Below are positions 45,903 through 54,973 of a stretch of DNA of 64,000 nucleotides, one piece after another. A program made the position numbers and the translations under genes. A model generated the notes under the pieces. The model was not told the DNA's origin and searched no databases. It saw nothing but the letters and a program-made list of their open reading frames with translations. The stretch comes from Microbacterium hibisci (GTDB lineage Bacteria > Actinomycetota > Actinomycetes > Actinomycetales > Microbacteriaceae): contig NZ_JADIJC010000006.1 in assembly GCF_015278255.1 (NCBI RefSeq), forward strand, positions 186,001 to 250,000, given 5' to 3'. Position 1 is the first letter of the stretch; each line of letters opens with the position of its first letter.

Positions 45903-46265
45903 ATGGCTCACGGCGACATCACGCACATCGACATCCCGGTCAGCGACTTCGAGAGGGCGACCGCGTTCTACTCCGGCCTCTTCGGCTGGCAGATCGCCGA
46001 GGTGCCCGGCTTCGAGGGCTATCCCATGTGGCAGGCGCCCAACAAGATCTCGGGCGGCGGTCTCGCTCCGCGCAGCGACGGCTTCAGCCAGCCGCGGTCC
46101 TACGTCGAGGTCGACTCCATCGACGAGACCGTCGCCGCGGCGAAGGACGCCGGCGCCACCGTCGTGATGGAGAAGAGCGAGATCAGCCCCACCAGCTGGT
46201 GGGCGGTCATCACCGACCCGGACGGCAACAGCATCGGGCTCTACGAGGGCACGACCGAGGGCTGA
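45903..46265 (+). CDS. VOC/glyoxalase superfamily protein
   Basis: 120 residues. MAHGDITHIDIPVSDFERATAFYSGLFGWQI is the first module, RSYVEVDSIDETVAAAKDAGATVVME the second, and ITDPDGNSIGLYEG ends it, with Gly-Asn. This is the common small actinobacterial type, often described as a glyoxalase-like or extradiol-dioxygenase-like protein, of unknown substrate. ATG 45903 has GAGAGG upstream. A convergent gap with element family B follows. Confidence 0.8.
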   Translation: MAHGDITHIDIPVSDFERATAFYSGLFGWQIAEVPGFEGYPMWQAPNKISGGGLAPRSDGFSQPRSYVEVDSIDETVAAAKDAGATVVMEKSEISPTSWWAVITDPDGNSIGLYEGTTEG

Positions 46266-46284
46266 GTCCGGTCCGCCTGACGGC

Positions 46285-46350
46285 GACCGCTGCACTTTCC
46301 TGCGACCGTGCCGCGAATCGACGCAGCGCTCGCAGGTTCAGGCAGCGGTC
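46285..46350. repeat. Imperfect inverted repeat between convergent genes (family B, copy 2)
   Basis: GACCGCTGC...CCTGCG (46285-46304) pairs with the arm ending GCAGCGGTC (46331-46350). The centre CGCGAATCGACGCAGC is nearly the same as GTGAATCGACACAGC in copy 1 at 3023-3090, and CTGCACTTTCC is identical in both left arms. Like copy 1 it lies between convergent genes. Confidence 0.65.
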
Positions 46351-46381
46351 GTGGTCGCGCCGCCGGTTCGCCGAGGTGTGG

Positions 46382-46912
46382 TCAGCGGCCGTTCTTCGGC
46401 CGGCTGGACACGTCGATGCGATCCTGCGCGCCGAGCGACGACCACGCGCTCGCCGTGCCCTTCGCCGCGTGCTCCGAGGCGCGCACGGCGCGCTCGTCGG
46501 CCCACGCGTTGAGCACGTGGCCGGAGTGGCCGCGCACGTGCTCGAGCACCACGTCGGGAAGCCCCGCCGCGCGCCGCGCGTCGCGGGCGACGATGAGCTG
46601 CTCGAGGATGTCGACGTTCTTGGTCGGCGCGCCGGTCGACGTCTTCCAGCCGCGGCGGCGGTGGCCGTCCATCCACTTCGTGTAGGTGTCGATGGCGTAC
46701 TTCGAGTCGGCCTGCACCACGAGGTGCGCGACGTCGGCGTGGTCCTCGATCGCCTTGAGCAGACCCGTGAGCTCGCCGACGTTGTTCGTGCCGGAAGGGA
46801 TCGAGCCGGCCGCCCAGTGGCCGTCCTCGCCGACCCATGCCCAGCCCGTCGGTCCGGGGTTGCCCTTGCAGGCTCCGTCGGTGGCAACGATGTAGCGGGG
46901 CGCGTCTGTCAC
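46382..46912 (-). CDS. rnhA: Ribonuclease HI
   Basis: 176 residues. Degrades RNA in RNA-DNA hybrids. The four acidic residues are in ATDGACKGNPG, NNVGELTGL, VQADSKYAID and NAWADERA; HVRGHSGH gives the conserved His. The basic WMDGHRRRGWKTSTGAPTKN segment is the handle of E. coli-type RNase HI. About 30 extra residues follow the core. ATG 46912 is the start, 10 bp after the regulator gene stop, so it may share the ABC operon transcript. Confidence 0.92.
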   Translation of the reverse strand: MTDAPRYIVATDGACKGNPGPTGWAWVGEDGHWAAGSIPSGTNNVGELTGLLKAIEDHADVAHLVVQADSKYAIDTYTKWMDGHRRRGWKTSTGAPTKNVDILEQLIVARDARRAAGLPDVVLEHVRGHSGHVLNAWADERAVRASEHAAKGTASAWSSLGAQDRIDVSSRPKNGR

Positions 46913-46922
46913 TCGGGCAAGG

Positions 46923-47438
46923 CTACCCGGCCGATGGCTCTTCTCCGCCCGCGGCTCCGCCTTCGGCTCCGCCTTCGGCCCCGCCGCGCTGAGCGCGCCA
47001 CTCGACCGTGAGCTGCGGCATCCGCTCCGCCAGGTAGCGCAGGAAGTCCGCGATCTCGTGTGCGCGCGCCGCCGACACGGGGGCGTCGGCGTTGTCGTCC
47101 GCGATGCGGTCGAGGTAGGCGGCGAGGCTGTCGTACAGCGGTGCGTTCGACGAGATCATGCCCGACCACGCGTCGTCGGCGAGGTCGTACCGGTCGCGCC
47201 GGTCACCGGGCCGTGAGAGCCGGTGGATCAGCCGCATCGAGACGAGGTAGCGGACGGCGCCCGACACGGCGGCGGCCGAGACGCCGAGCCGCTCGCCCAG
47301 CTCGGCGGCCGTGTACCCGTCGTCGGGCGAGCCGGCGAGCGCCATCATCACCCGCGCCGGCATGCGCGGCATGCCGACAGCGGTCAGCATGGCGGCCGCC
47401 TGCTCGGCGGCCTCGGCTCCCGGATGCTCGCTCGGCAC
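46923..47438 (-). CDS. MarR/GbsR-like transcriptional regulator of the adjacent ABC operon
   Basis: 171 residues. The winged helix is YTAAELGERLGVSAAAVSGAVRYLVSMRLIHRLSRPGDRRDRYDL, the GbsR/MarR type; the C-terminal helices (SLAAYLDRIADDN, ADFLRYLAERMP) form a dimer. The last 20 residues are a Gly/Ala/Glu repeat. GTG 47438 is the start, 8 bp after the permease stop, so it is made with the exporter and probably controls it through the inverted repeat at 50013-50028. Confidence 0.8.
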   Translation of the reverse strand: MPSEHPGAEAAEQAAAMLTAVGMPRMPARVMMALAGSPDDGYTAAELGERLGVSAAAVSGAVRYLVSMRLIHRLSRPGDRRDRYDLADDAWSGMISSNAPLYDSLAAYLDRIADDNADAPVSAARAHEIADFLRYLAERMPQLTVEWRAQRGGAEGGAEGGAAGGEEPSAG

Positions 47439-47446
47439 GACCCGGC

Positions 47447-49066
47447 CTATCCCGCGGCCGCCAGTTCGCGCCGTCGCATGAGCGAGAGCGATGCGGCGGC
47501 TCCGACACCGGTCGCGAGCACGAGCCACCACAGTCCGCGCAGATCGACGTCGTCGCCGTCGACGAACGGCGTCACCGCGATCGGCGAGAGGTGAACGAGC
47601 CAATCGGGAAACTGGAACAGCGGCCCGAAGAGCCCGAGCATCATGCCGAGCAGCACCAGCGACCACCCGAGGGGAATGGTCGCGCGCGGCACCAGCACGA
47701 AGGCGAGCGCCGTCACGACCAGGAAGACGGATGCCGCGGCCACCTGTCCGGCGCCGGTCACGAACACCGTCCGCATGAGGTCCCACTCGCCGTCCTGGCT
47801 CGCCAGCCCCAGAGCCGCGCCGCCGATGGCCGCAGCCACGACGAGGACGATGCCGGCCAGCGCGACGACGAGGTAGTCCGCCAGCCATCGGACGCGTCCG
47901 ACCGGCGCCGCCAGCAGCGGCTCGGCGGTGCCGTGGGCCTCCTCCTGGCGCGCACGGCACACGATCTGCACCGCGCAGCACGCCGCGAGCACGCCGAGCA
48001 TGGTGAAGAACGTCGTGATCGTGCCCTGCTCGACGCTGCCCTCGCCCGAGATCTGCCGCAGGATCTCTTCGACCGCGGGGTTGGACGCGCCGACCTCCTT
48101 CACGATCGAGGCGAGCGACGTCGACAGCATCCCGGTGAGAAGACCGCCGACCGCCCAGCCGAGCACCGCGCCGCGCGTGAGGCGCCAGACGAGGCCGGCC
48201 GGGGTGGAGAGCGCGGGCGAGGCGGAGGCCCGCCCGAGGCGCTCGGCGACGAAGCTGCCGCCGAGGTCGCGGGCCGAGACGAGCGCAGCCGACACCGCGG
48301 TGAGCAGCACGCCGACGCCGACGCACAGCAGCGCCGGCCACCACAGGTTCTCGTCGAACGCGCGCGTGTTCTCGCCCCAGCCGAACGGGGAGAGCCACGT
48401 GAGCCACGAGCTCTCCATGCGCGTGAGGTCGTCGCTCGGGGTGCCGATCGCGTTGCCCAGGCCCGAGATCACGAAGGTCGCGACGAGCGTCCAAACGGCG
48501 AGCGAGTTGGCTCCGCGCGAGGTGCGCATCAGCTGAGCGGCGAAGAGTCCCACCCCGAGGAAGGTCAGCCCGACGGCGCCCACCGCCGTCCCCGCGAGCA
48601 GTGAGCCCTCGACGTCGAGCCCGACGGCCAGGAACGCGGCGGCGGTGAGCGCCGCCAGCAGCGCGTTCGCCAGCAATCCGTGCAGCGCGGTCGCGAAGAA
48701 CGGCAGCGTGCGGGCTGCCGGCGTCGCCGCGACCAGCTCGGCACGACCGGCCTCCTCGTCGCCGCGGGTGTGGCGCACCGCGAGGAACGTGCTCATGAAG
48801 GCGGCGAGCATCGCCAGCCACGGGAAGATGAGGAACACCATGAACGCGCCCTCGCCGGTGCCCGATGGCAGGCCGCGGAACAACAGGATCACGGGGTTGG
48901 CGAGCGCCGCCCCGAGCAGCGAAGTGCGGTCCTGCTCGGTGCCGTAGGCGTCGCTCACGCCGACGAACGACGCGTACGCGAGCAGGGCGGTGCCCACCGC
49001 CCACAGCAGCACCTGCAGCCAGTCGCGCCGTGCGCGCTGGCCCATCAGGGCGAGGAGGCGGCTCAT
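47447..49066 (-). CDS. ABC exporter permease (polyketide-antibiotic type)
   Basis: 539 residues with about 12 membrane segments in two similar halves of six, a fused ABC-2 permease of the kind annotated as polyketide antibiotic exporters (TetB-like). First segment at about residues 17-36 (LQVLLWAVGTALLAYASFV); the second half starts near residue 290 (RGAVLGWAVGGLLTGML). Extracellular loops carry EDLTRMESSWLTWLSPFGWGE-like segments. ATG 49066 overlaps the ATPase stop by 4 bp. Export of an antibiotic is inferred from family. Confidence 0.87.
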   Translation of the reverse strand: MSRLLALMGQRARRDWLQVLLWAVGTALLAYASFVGVSDAYGTEQDRTSLLGAALANPVILLFRGLPSGTGEGAFMVFLIFPWLAMLAAFMSTFLAVRHTRGDEEAGRAELVAATPAARTLPFFATALHGLLANALLAALTAAAFLAVGLDVEGSLLAGTAVGAVGLTFLGVGLFAAQLMRTSRGANSLAVWTLVATFVISGLGNAIGTPSDDLTRMESSWLTWLSPFGWGENTRAFDENLWWPALLCVGVGVLLTAVSAALVSARDLGGSFVAERLGRASASPALSTPAGLVWRLTRGAVLGWAVGGLLTGMLSTSLASIVKEVGASNPAVEEILRQISGEGSVEQGTITTFFTMLGVLAACCAVQIVCRARQEEAHGTAEPLLAAPVGRVRWLADYLVVALAGIVLVVAAAIGGAALGLASQDGEWDLMRTVFVTGAGQVAAASVFLVVTALAFVLVPRATIPLGWSLVLLGMMLGLFGPLFQFPDWLVHLSPIAVTPFVDGDDVDLRGLWWLVLATGVGAAASLSLMRRRELAAAG

Positions 49067-49992
49067 CGTCCGCGACCGTTGCCCTCGAGCGCGGCGAGGT
49101 CGTCGCCGTAGTGCCGCAGGAACAGCTCCTCCAGCGACGGCGGCGCGACCCGCAGTCCCGCGACGTTCCGAGCTGCCAGCTCGGGCAGCATCCCGGCGAC
49201 CGCATCGCTGTCGACCGTGAAGCGCACCCGCCCGTCATCGGCCACGACGTCATGCGCTGCGGCGATGCCGGCGGCGGCCGCGGCATCCGTCCCCTCGAAC
49301 GAGATCTCGGTCCGTGTGAGGTGCCGGAGATCCGCGAGGGTGCCGGACTCGACGACCTTGCCCGCGCGGATGATCGAGACGCGGTCGCACAGCTGCTCGA
49401 CCTCGGAGAGGATGTGACTCGACAGCAGCACGGTCGCACCGGCGGCGCGCACGCGCGCGATCTCGGACCGGAACATGACCTCCATGAGCGGGTCGAGACC
49501 GCTGGTGGGCTCATCGAGGATGTACAGGTCGGCGGGCACGGCGAACGCGGCGATGAGCGCGACCTTCTGCCGGTTGCCCTTCGAGTAGGCACGGCCCTTC
49601 TTGCGCGGGTCGAACTGGAACGCCTCGGCGAGGCGCTCCTTCTCGGCGGCGTACGCACGGTCGTGTCGGGATGCGCCGCGCAGGCGTGACATCAGGTCGA
49701 TCGCCTCGCCGCCCGACAGGTTCGGCCAGACGCTGACGTCGCCCGGCACGTACGCGATGCGCCGGTGGAGCGCGACGGCGTCGCGCCACGGATCCTTGTC
49801 GAAGACGGATGCCTCGCCCCCGGTCTTGCGCGCGAGGCCCAGCAGAACGCGGATCGTGGTGGACTTGCCGGCGCCGTTCGGCCCGAGGAATCCGTGGATC
49901 TGCCCCTCCTCGACGGCGAGGTCGAGCCCGTCGAGGGCGTGGACGCGGCCGTAGTGCTTGGTGAGGCCGCTGGTGCGGATGACGCTGGACAT
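49063..49992 (-). CDS. ABC exporter ATP-binding protein (DrrA-like)
   Basis: 309 residues. Walker A GPNGAGKST, signature YSKGNRQKV (degenerate: SKGNR in place of SGGQR, common in this subfamily), Walker B LYILDEPTSGLDPL, switch SSHILSEVEQL. The C-terminal 80 residues form the regulatory domain ending PPSLEELFLRHYG. It powers the fused permease. ATG 49992 heads the leftward ABC-permease-regulator operon. Unlike the ATPase at 3938-6127 it has no extra tail. Confidence 0.9.
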   Translation of the reverse strand: MSSVIRTSGLTKHYGRVHALDGLDLAVEEGQIHGFLGPNGAGKSTTIRVLLGLARKTGGEASVFDKDPWRDAVALHRRIAYVPGDVSVWPNLSGGEAIDLMSRLRGASRHDRAYAAEKERLAEAFQFDPRKKGRAYSKGNRQKVALIAAFAVPADLYILDEPTSGLDPLMEVMFRSEIARVRAAGATVLLSSHILSEVEQLCDRVSIIRAGKVVESGTLADLRHLTRTEISFEGTDAAAAAGIAAAHDVVADDGRVRFTVDSDAVAGMLPELAARNVAGLRVAPPSLEELFLRHYGDDLAALEGNGRGR

Positions 49993-50012
49993 GGCGCTGA
50001 CGGTACGCCTGT

Positions 50013-50028
50013 TTCACAAATCCGTGAA
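50013..50028. promoter_or_regulatory. Candidate operator of the ABC exporter regulator
   Basis: TTCAC AAATCC GTGAA, a 5-6-5 inverted repeat, about 20 bp upstream of the ATPase start. The operon encodes its own winged-helix regulator, the likely binder. Confidence 0.5.
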
Positions 50029-50104
50029 TACTCTCCTCACGCTTTCCTCACGGTCCGGCGGCGCCCGCTTTCCTCCCGGCGGGGCGGCGCGATACCGTCA
50101 CGCC

Positions 50105-50524
50105 ATGGCCGCCGGCATCCTCACGACCGACTCGACCCCATTCCGGGAGACGCTCGAGGGGCGCTCCGACGAGGTGCGCGAGATCGCCCTCGGCGCCCGG
50201 CGGCTGATCTTCGAACTGCTGCCGCAGACGGTCGAGGTGGTGTGGCCCGCGCAGCGCAGCTCGGGCTACGGCACCGGACCGAAGAAGACCACCGAGCAGT
50301 TCGCGTGGATCCTCGCGCACGCCGCTCACGTGACCCTCGCGTTCCCCTACGGCGCCGAGCTCGACGACCCTGCCGGGCTTCTCGGCGGCACGGGGGCGAA
50401 GGTGCGGAACGTGCGGCTGGGGTCTGTGGGTGATGTCAGCCGGCCAGAGCTGCGCGTCCTGCTCGAACAGGCGATGCGGCACCGCGTTCCCGCGCCGCCG
50501 GAGACGGTGACCGTGCGGTCCTGA
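50105..50524 (+). CDS. DUF1801 family protein
   Basis: 139 residues. LIFELLPQTVEVVWPAQRSSGYGTG, then FAWILAHAAHVTLAFPYGAEL and RNVRLGSVGDV are the fixed points of the DUF1801 (YdhG-like) fold, which binds small ligands; no enzymatic function is established. ATG 50105 is the start. It is divergent from the ABC operon and convergent with the membrane protein gene. Confidence 0.8.
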   Translation: MAAGILTTDSTPFRETLEGRSDEVREIALGARRLIFELLPQTVEVVWPAQRSSGYGTGPKKTTEQFAWILAHAAHVTLAFPYGAELDDPAGLLGGTGAKVRNVRLGSVGDVSRPELRVLLEQAMRHRVPAPPETVTVRS

Positions 50525-50559
50525 CGGCCGCCGCTGCGCGCCGCTCACCCGCGGGTGCG

Positions 50560-51465
50560 TCAGCCTCCCGGGCAGTCGCCCGTCGTCCCGTAGCACACCG
50601 GGAAGTCGCGCCCGTCGTCGACGGGCGCGGGCTGAGGTCCGAACCTGCCCTGGGGAACCTGGAAGACCAGTGCGGCGAGGAGTGCGAGCGCGAAGGCGAT
50701 CGCCGTCAGCCACAGCAGCGCGCGCCGACGCGCCCAGATCGCAGCCACGACGGCGACCAGCAGGCTGCCGAGGGCGATGACCGCGATGATCACGTAGTGG
50801 TCGCCCTGCTCCGCTGTGGCGACGACAGGATCGCTCCAGATGCGGAGGTAGACGCCGGCCCAGTGCGCGGGCAGGGCGAAGGCTGCCACGCCGCCCACCA
50901 CGAGGAGCACGATCGCCGCGCCGCTCGCGATCGCACGGGCGGAGTGCTGCTCGGTGGACCGCAGTCGGAGCGCGAGCCCGGCCACGACGCCCACGACCGC
51001 AGCGCCGAAGAGTCCCGCGGCCTGCCACACGAAGGGGATGAGGAATATCGGCGAGACCAAGGCCTGAGGCTGGTCGAGGGTGCGAGGGTAAGCGATCATG
51101 ATGCCCGCGAACGTCGCCGCGGGAGCGAGCGCGAGCGCCCACACGACGACCGCGCGGGGACTGAGGCGACGCCCGATCAGGCCCACGACCGCCACCGCGG
51201 GCGTCCAGAGCAGCAGCTGCGGGCTCGTGATGAGGGCCACCAGCTCCTCGGCACCGAGGATTCCGGGGCCGCCGACGAGCGCGAAATAGAGGAACGAGCC
51301 GACCAGGAACGTCGCAGCGCCCGTCGCGGCGGTGAGGAGCGCCTGACTCGGGGCGCCTCTGCCTCGGCGGGATGCGCCGGGCGGGATGTCGGGAAGTGCG
51401 TCCACGTCGGAGGCGAGCGCATCGGGGGAGGCGGGAGGCGTCGGCAGGGGCTCGGAGTCCGGCAT
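50560..51465 (-). CDS. Multi-pass membrane protein, unknown function
   Basis: 301 residues with about seven hydrophobic segments, beginning near residue 45 (LLTAATGAATFLVGSFLYFALV), and a short Pro/Ala/Asp N-terminus with a basic RRGRG patch. The C-terminus is outside or cytoplasmic and carries a Cys pair (PVCYGTTGDCPGG). Not recognised. ATG 51465 is chosen; ATG 51489 would add eight residues. Divergent from the GntR gene of the propionate operon. Confidence 0.65.
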   Translation of the reverse strand: MPDSEPLPTPPASPDALASDVDALPDIPPGASRRGRGAPSQALLTAATGAATFLVGSFLYFALVGGPGILGAEELVALITSPQLLLWTPAVAVVGLIGRRLSPRAVVVWALALAPAATFAGIMIAYPRTLDQPQALVSPIFLIPFVWQAAGLFGAAVVGVVAGLALRLRSTEQHSARAIASGAAIVLLVVGGVAAFALPAHWAGVYLRIWSDPVVATAEQGDHYVIIAVIALGSLLVAVVAAIWARRRALLWLTAIAFALALLAALVFQVPQGRFGPQPAPVDDGRDFPVCYGTTGDCPGG

Positions 51466-51525
51466 CGGTCCGATGCTAGGCGAGACCATCCGTCTGCGAC
51501 AGCCGCACGCCCGCAGGAGCGCTCT

Positions 51526-51587
51526 GTGTATACGAAAGTCCGCTTCACTGGGCCGGAGATGCACTCCAAACGGATTTATGTATACAC
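51526..51587. promoter_or_regulatory. Paired GTGTATAC/GTATACAC sites before the propionate GntR gene
   Basis: GTGTATAC at 51526-51533 and its reverse complement GTATACAC at 51580-51587, 54 bp apart (about five helical turns). Both are in the AT-rich gap between divergent genes, as expected for a dimeric GntR-family repressor. Confidence 0.55.
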
Positions 51588-51619
51588 TGGCGAGGGTGTC
51601 GGACGAGGAGGTGGGGCGG

Positions 51620-52312
51620 ATGCGAGCGAGTGACCGCGCGTACGCGACCCTCCTCGACGAGATCCAGTCCGGCGTGCTGCGCCCGGGCGCCGTTCTCGGC
51701 GAGGTCGAGCAGGCGGCTCGTCTCGGCGTCAGCCGCACCCCGCTCCGCGAGGCATTGGGCCGGCTGGGAGCCGACGGTCTGGTCGCGCAGCAATCGCCCC
51801 GGGTCACCGTCGTCACCGCCATCGAGGCCGACGACATCCGCGAGATCTTCGAGGTGCGCCGCGCGCTGGAGGAATCAGCCGCGCGGCTGGCCGCCGAGCG
51901 GGGCGACGCCGGCTCCTTCGCCGATCTGGCCCGGGACTTCGCCCGAGTCGACCTCGCCGGCGGCGACAGCGGCGACGCCGATGCGCGTGACGAGTACTAC
52001 GCCCTCATCGCCCGCTTCGACGAGGCGCTCGACTCCGCCGTCGCCAACGACTACCTCACCGCCGCACTGCGGACCGTGCGCACGCACCTCGTGCGGGTGC
52101 GTCGACTCGCACGCGACAATCCGGGCCGGCTCGCGGCATCCGTCGCCGAGCACCGGCTGATCGCCGCCGCGATCGCCGCACGCGACGCCGACCTCGCCGC
52201 GCACGCGACGCACGTGCACCTGCACAACGCCCTCACGAACATCCTCGAGTCCCTCGACGCCTCGACGGGCCCAGCGACCGGTGCGGTTCCCGCCGCGCAT
52301 CCGGTCGCCTGA
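51620..52312 (+). CDS. GntR/FadR-family regulator of the propionate operon
   Basis: 230 residues. Winged helix: [39 protein letters not shown] domain: [23 protein letters not shown] and [34 protein letters not shown] 51620 is preferred, since GGAGG is eight bases upstream; GTG 51596 would add eight residues. It lies 32 bp before prpD on the same strand, and probably responds to a methylcitrate-pathway acid or propionyl compound. Confidence 0.85.
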   Translation: MRASDRAYATLLDEIQSGVLRPGAVLGEVEQAARLGVSRTPLREALGRLGADGLVAQQSPRVTVVTAIEADDIREIFEVRRALEESAARLAAERGDAGSFADLARDFARVDLAGGDSGDADARDEYYALIARFDEALDSAVANDYLTAALRTVRTHLVRVRRLARDNPGRLAASVAEHRLIAAAIAARDADLAAHATHVHLHNALTNILESLDASTGPATGAVPAAHPVA

Positions 52313-52344
52313 GCCGTCGACGGGCGCAACACCGAAAGGCCGAC

Positions 52345-53871
52345 ATGACCGTCATCCACCACCTCCGTGTCCACCGCAGCGACGAGAACCTCGTGCGCGA
52401 GGGGCAGCTCGCGTGGCACATCGCCGAGGTCGCCGCAGACCCGGTGGAGGTCGACGCCGACGTCGTCGACATGATCATCAACCGCGTGATCGACAACGCG
52501 GCCGTGGCCGCGGCATCCCTCACCCGCGCTCCGGTGAGCGCCGCCCGCCAGCAGGCGCTCGACCACGCCGTGTCGGTCGGCGGCTCGGGGGCCACCGTGT
52601 TCGGCTGCGCGCTCGACCGTCGCACCTCGCCCGAGTGGGCGGCGTGGGCGAACGGCGTGGCGGTGCGCGAGCTCGACTACCACGACACGTTCCTCGCCGC
52701 GGACTACTCGCACCCGGGCGACAACATCCCGCCGATCCTCGCCGTCGCGCAGCACGTCGGCGCCGACGGCGCCGCGCTCGTGCGGGGCCTCGCGACCGGG
52801 TACGAGATCCAGATCGACCTGGTGCGCGCCATCTGCCTGCACAAGCACAAGATCGACCACGTCGCCCACCTCGGCCCGTCGGCGGCCGCGGGCATCGGCA
52901 CGCTCCTCGGCCTCGACGTCGAGACGATCTACCAGGCCGTCGGCCAGGCGCTCCACACGACCACCGCCACGCGCCAGTCGCGCAAGGGCGAGATCTCGAC
53001 CTGGAAGGCGCACGCCCCCGCGTTCGCGGGCAAGATGGCGGTCGAGGCCGTCGACCGCGCGATGCGCGGCGAGACGTCGCCGAGCCCCATCTACGAGGGC
53101 GAGGACGGCGTGATCGCGTGGATGCTGGACGGACCGGATGCCTCATACGAGGTGCCGCTGCCGGGTGAGGGCGAGCCGAAGCGCGGCATCCTCGATTCGT
53201 ACACCAAGGAGCACTCGGCCGAGTATCAGGCGCAGGCCTGGATCGACCTCGCGCGCAAGCTGCACGGAGAGCACCCGGAGCTTCTCGACCCCGCGAACGT
53301 CGAGTCGATCGTTCTGCACACGTCGCACCACACGCACTACGTCATCGGGTCCGGCGCGAACGACCCCCAGAAGTACGACCCGAAGGCCTCGCGCGAGACG
53401 CTCGACCACTCGATCCCGTACATCTTCGCCGTCGCGCTGCAGGACGGCGGCTGGCACCACGTGGATTCCTACACCCCCGAGCGTGCGGGTCGTGAAGACA
53501 CCGTCGCGCTGTGGAACAAGATCACCACCGCCGAGGACGAGGAGTGGACGCGCCGCTACCACTCCGAGAACCCCGACGAGAAGGCGTTCGGCGGCCGCGT
53601 GGAGATCCGCCTGACGAACGGCGAGACCATCGTCGACGAGATCGCCGTCGCTGACGCTCACCCGCTGGGTGCGCGTCCGTTCGCCCGCGAGGACTACGTG
53701 CGCAAGTTCCGCCTGCTGGCCGAACCCGTGCTCGCGGCCGACGAGATCGAGCGCTTCCTCGACCTCGCCGAGCGCCTGCCGGAGCTGACCCCCGAAGAGG
53801 TGCAGCAGCTCACGATCGTCGCGGACTTCGGCGTGCTGGCGGCCGCTCCTGCGCCGAAGGGGCTGTTCTGA
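52345..53871 (+). CDS. prpD: 2-methylcitrate dehydratase (MmgE/PrpD family)
   Basis: 508 residues, usual for PrpD. It dehydrates 2-methylcitrate to 2-methyl-cis-aconitate in propionyl-CoA breakdown. Family motifs: [73 protein letters not shown] and the C-terminal FREKF-like [13 protein letters not shown] 52345 follows AAAGG. It heads prpD-prpB-prpC, but a repeat-rich gap of 201 bp separates it from prpB. Confidence 0.92.
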   Translation: MTVIHHLRVHRSDENLVREGQLAWHIAEVAADPVEVDADVVDMIINRVIDNAAVAAASLTRAPVSAARQQALDHAVSVGGSGATVFGCALDRRTSPEWAAWANGVAVRELDYHDTFLAADYSHPGDNIPPILAVAQHVGADGAALVRGLATGYEIQIDLVRAICLHKHKIDHVAHLGPSAAAGIGTLLGLDVETIYQAVGQALHTTTATRQSRKGEISTWKAHAPAFAGKMAVEAVDRAMRGETSPSPIYEGEDGVIAWMLDGPDASYEVPLPGEGEPKRGILDSYTKEHSAEYQAQAWIDLARKLHGEHPELLDPANVESIVLHTSHHTHYVIGSGANDPQKYDPKASRETLDHSIPYIFAVALQDGGWHHVDSYTPERAGREDTVALWNKITTAEDEEWTRRYHSENPDEKAFGGRVEIRLTNGETIVDEIAVADAHPLGARPFAREDYVRKFRLLAEPVLAADEIERFLDLAERLPELTPEEVQQLTIVADFGVLAAAPAPKGLF

Positions 53872-53874
53872 TGC

Positions 53875-53996
53875 GCGTTTCGTCTCGCTCCGCTCGCTCA
53901 ACGACCGAGCAACACCGGTCGTTGAGCGGGGGAGCGCCAGCGACCGACCAATACCGGTCGTTGAGCGGGGGAGCGCCAGCGACCGAGACGAAACGC
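53875..53996. repeat. Composite palindromic element between prpD and prpB (family A)
   Basis: Left end GCGTTTCGTCTCGC, right end GAGACGAAACGC; inside, GCTCAACGACCG pairs with CGGTCGTTGAGCG. The right-hand core (CCGGTCGTTGAGCGGGGG then AGCGCCAGCGACCGA) is present twice, at 53915-53948 and 53954-53987, so part of the element was duplicated in tandem with a 39-bp period. Confidence 0.85.
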
Positions 53997-54023
53997 CCCG
54001 ACCATGCGAGGACCATCTGATGC

Positions 54024-54058
54024 TGCGCTTCGTCTCGCTTCGCTCGCTCAACGACCGT
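54024..54058. repeat. Half copy of family A just before prpB
   Basis: TGCGCTTCGTCTCGCTTCG then CTCGCTCAACGACCG, the left half of the element only. It ends at the GAGGAG ribosome site of prpB (54059-54064). Confidence 0.75.
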
Positions 54059-54072
54059 GAGGAGCTTCGCCA

Positions 54073-54972
54073 GTGCTGTACTCGATAGTGCCCGCGCACG
54101 AGAAGCGGCGGCTGTTCCGCGAGCGGCTCGCATCCGGCGAGCTGCTGCGGTTCCCGGGTGCGTTCAACCCGCTGTCGGCCCGGCTCATCGAGCGCAAGGG
54201 GTTCGAGGGCGTCTACATCTCGGGGGCGGTGCTGAGCGCCGACCTCGGCCTGCCCGACATCGGACTGACCACGCTCACCGAGGTCGCCGCGCGGGGGCAG
54301 CAGATCGCCCGCATGACCGACCTCCCGGCGATCATCGACGCCGACACCGGCTTCGGTGAGCCGATGAACGTCGCCCGCACGATCCAGACCCTCGAGGACG
54401 CCGGCATCGCCGGCACGCACATCGAGGACCAGATCAACCCCAAGCGGTGCGGCCACCTCGACGGCAAGGCCGTCGTCGACGAAGACACTGCGGTCAAGCG
54501 CATCCGCGCGGCGGCCGACGCCCGTCGCGACCCGAACTTCCTGATCATGGCACGCACCGACATCCGCGCGGTGGAGGGGCTGGATGCCGCGACCGACCGC
54601 GCGAAGGCGCTCGTCGACGCGGGGGCCGATGCGATCTTCCCCGAGGCGATGCGGTCGCTCGACGAGTTCGCCGCGATGCGCGCCGCCGTGGACGTGCCGA
54701 TCCTCGCCAACATGACCGAGTTCGGCAAGTCCGAGCTCTTCACCGTCGACCAGCTGCAGGGCGTCGGCGTCAACATCGTGATCTGGCCGGTCTCACTGCT
54801 GCGGATCGCGATGGGCGCGGCATCCCGCGCACTCGATACGCTCATCGACGACGGGCATCTGACCTCGAAGCTCGGCGAGATGCAGCACCGCGCCGACCTC
54901 TACGACCTCATCGACTACGAGCAGTACAACCACTTCGACCAGGACGTCTTCAACTTCCAGGTCCAGCGCTGA
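54073..54972 (+). CDS. prpB: Methylisocitrate lyase
   Basis: 299 residues. Splits 2-methylisocitrate into pyruvate and succinate. PGAFNPLSARLIERKGFEGVYISG, DADTGFGEP, and the active-site NPKRCGHLDGK with the catalytic Cys are diagnostic; IMARTDIRAVEG and FPEAMRSL follow. GTG 54073 lies 9 bases after GAGGAG. Second step enzyme of the operon after PrpD. Confidence 0.93.
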   Translation: MLYSIVPAHEKRRLFRERLASGELLRFPGAFNPLSARLIERKGFEGVYISGAVLSADLGLPDIGLTTLTEVAARGQQIARMTDLPAIIDADTGFGEPMNVARTIQTLEDAGIAGTHIEDQINPKRCGHLDGKAVVDEDTAVKRIRAAADARRDPNFLIMARTDIRAVEGLDAATDRAKALVDAGADAIFPEAMRSLDEFAAMRAAVDVPILANMTEFGKSELFTVDQLQGVGVNIVIWPVSLLRIAMGAASRALDTLIDDGHLTSKLGEMQHRADLYDLIDYEQYNHFDQDVFNFQVQR

Positions 54973-54973
54973 C

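Noticed and set aside
46923..49658. A single 911-codon minus frame joining exporter and regulator
   Set aside because: Only its last 171 codons are the real regulator; the rest overlaps the permease and ATPase in another frame.
53143..54456. A 437-codon minus-strand open frame with repeated RSLSERSETK peptides
   Set aside because: Antisense to prpD and prpB; the peptides are just the translated palindromic element.
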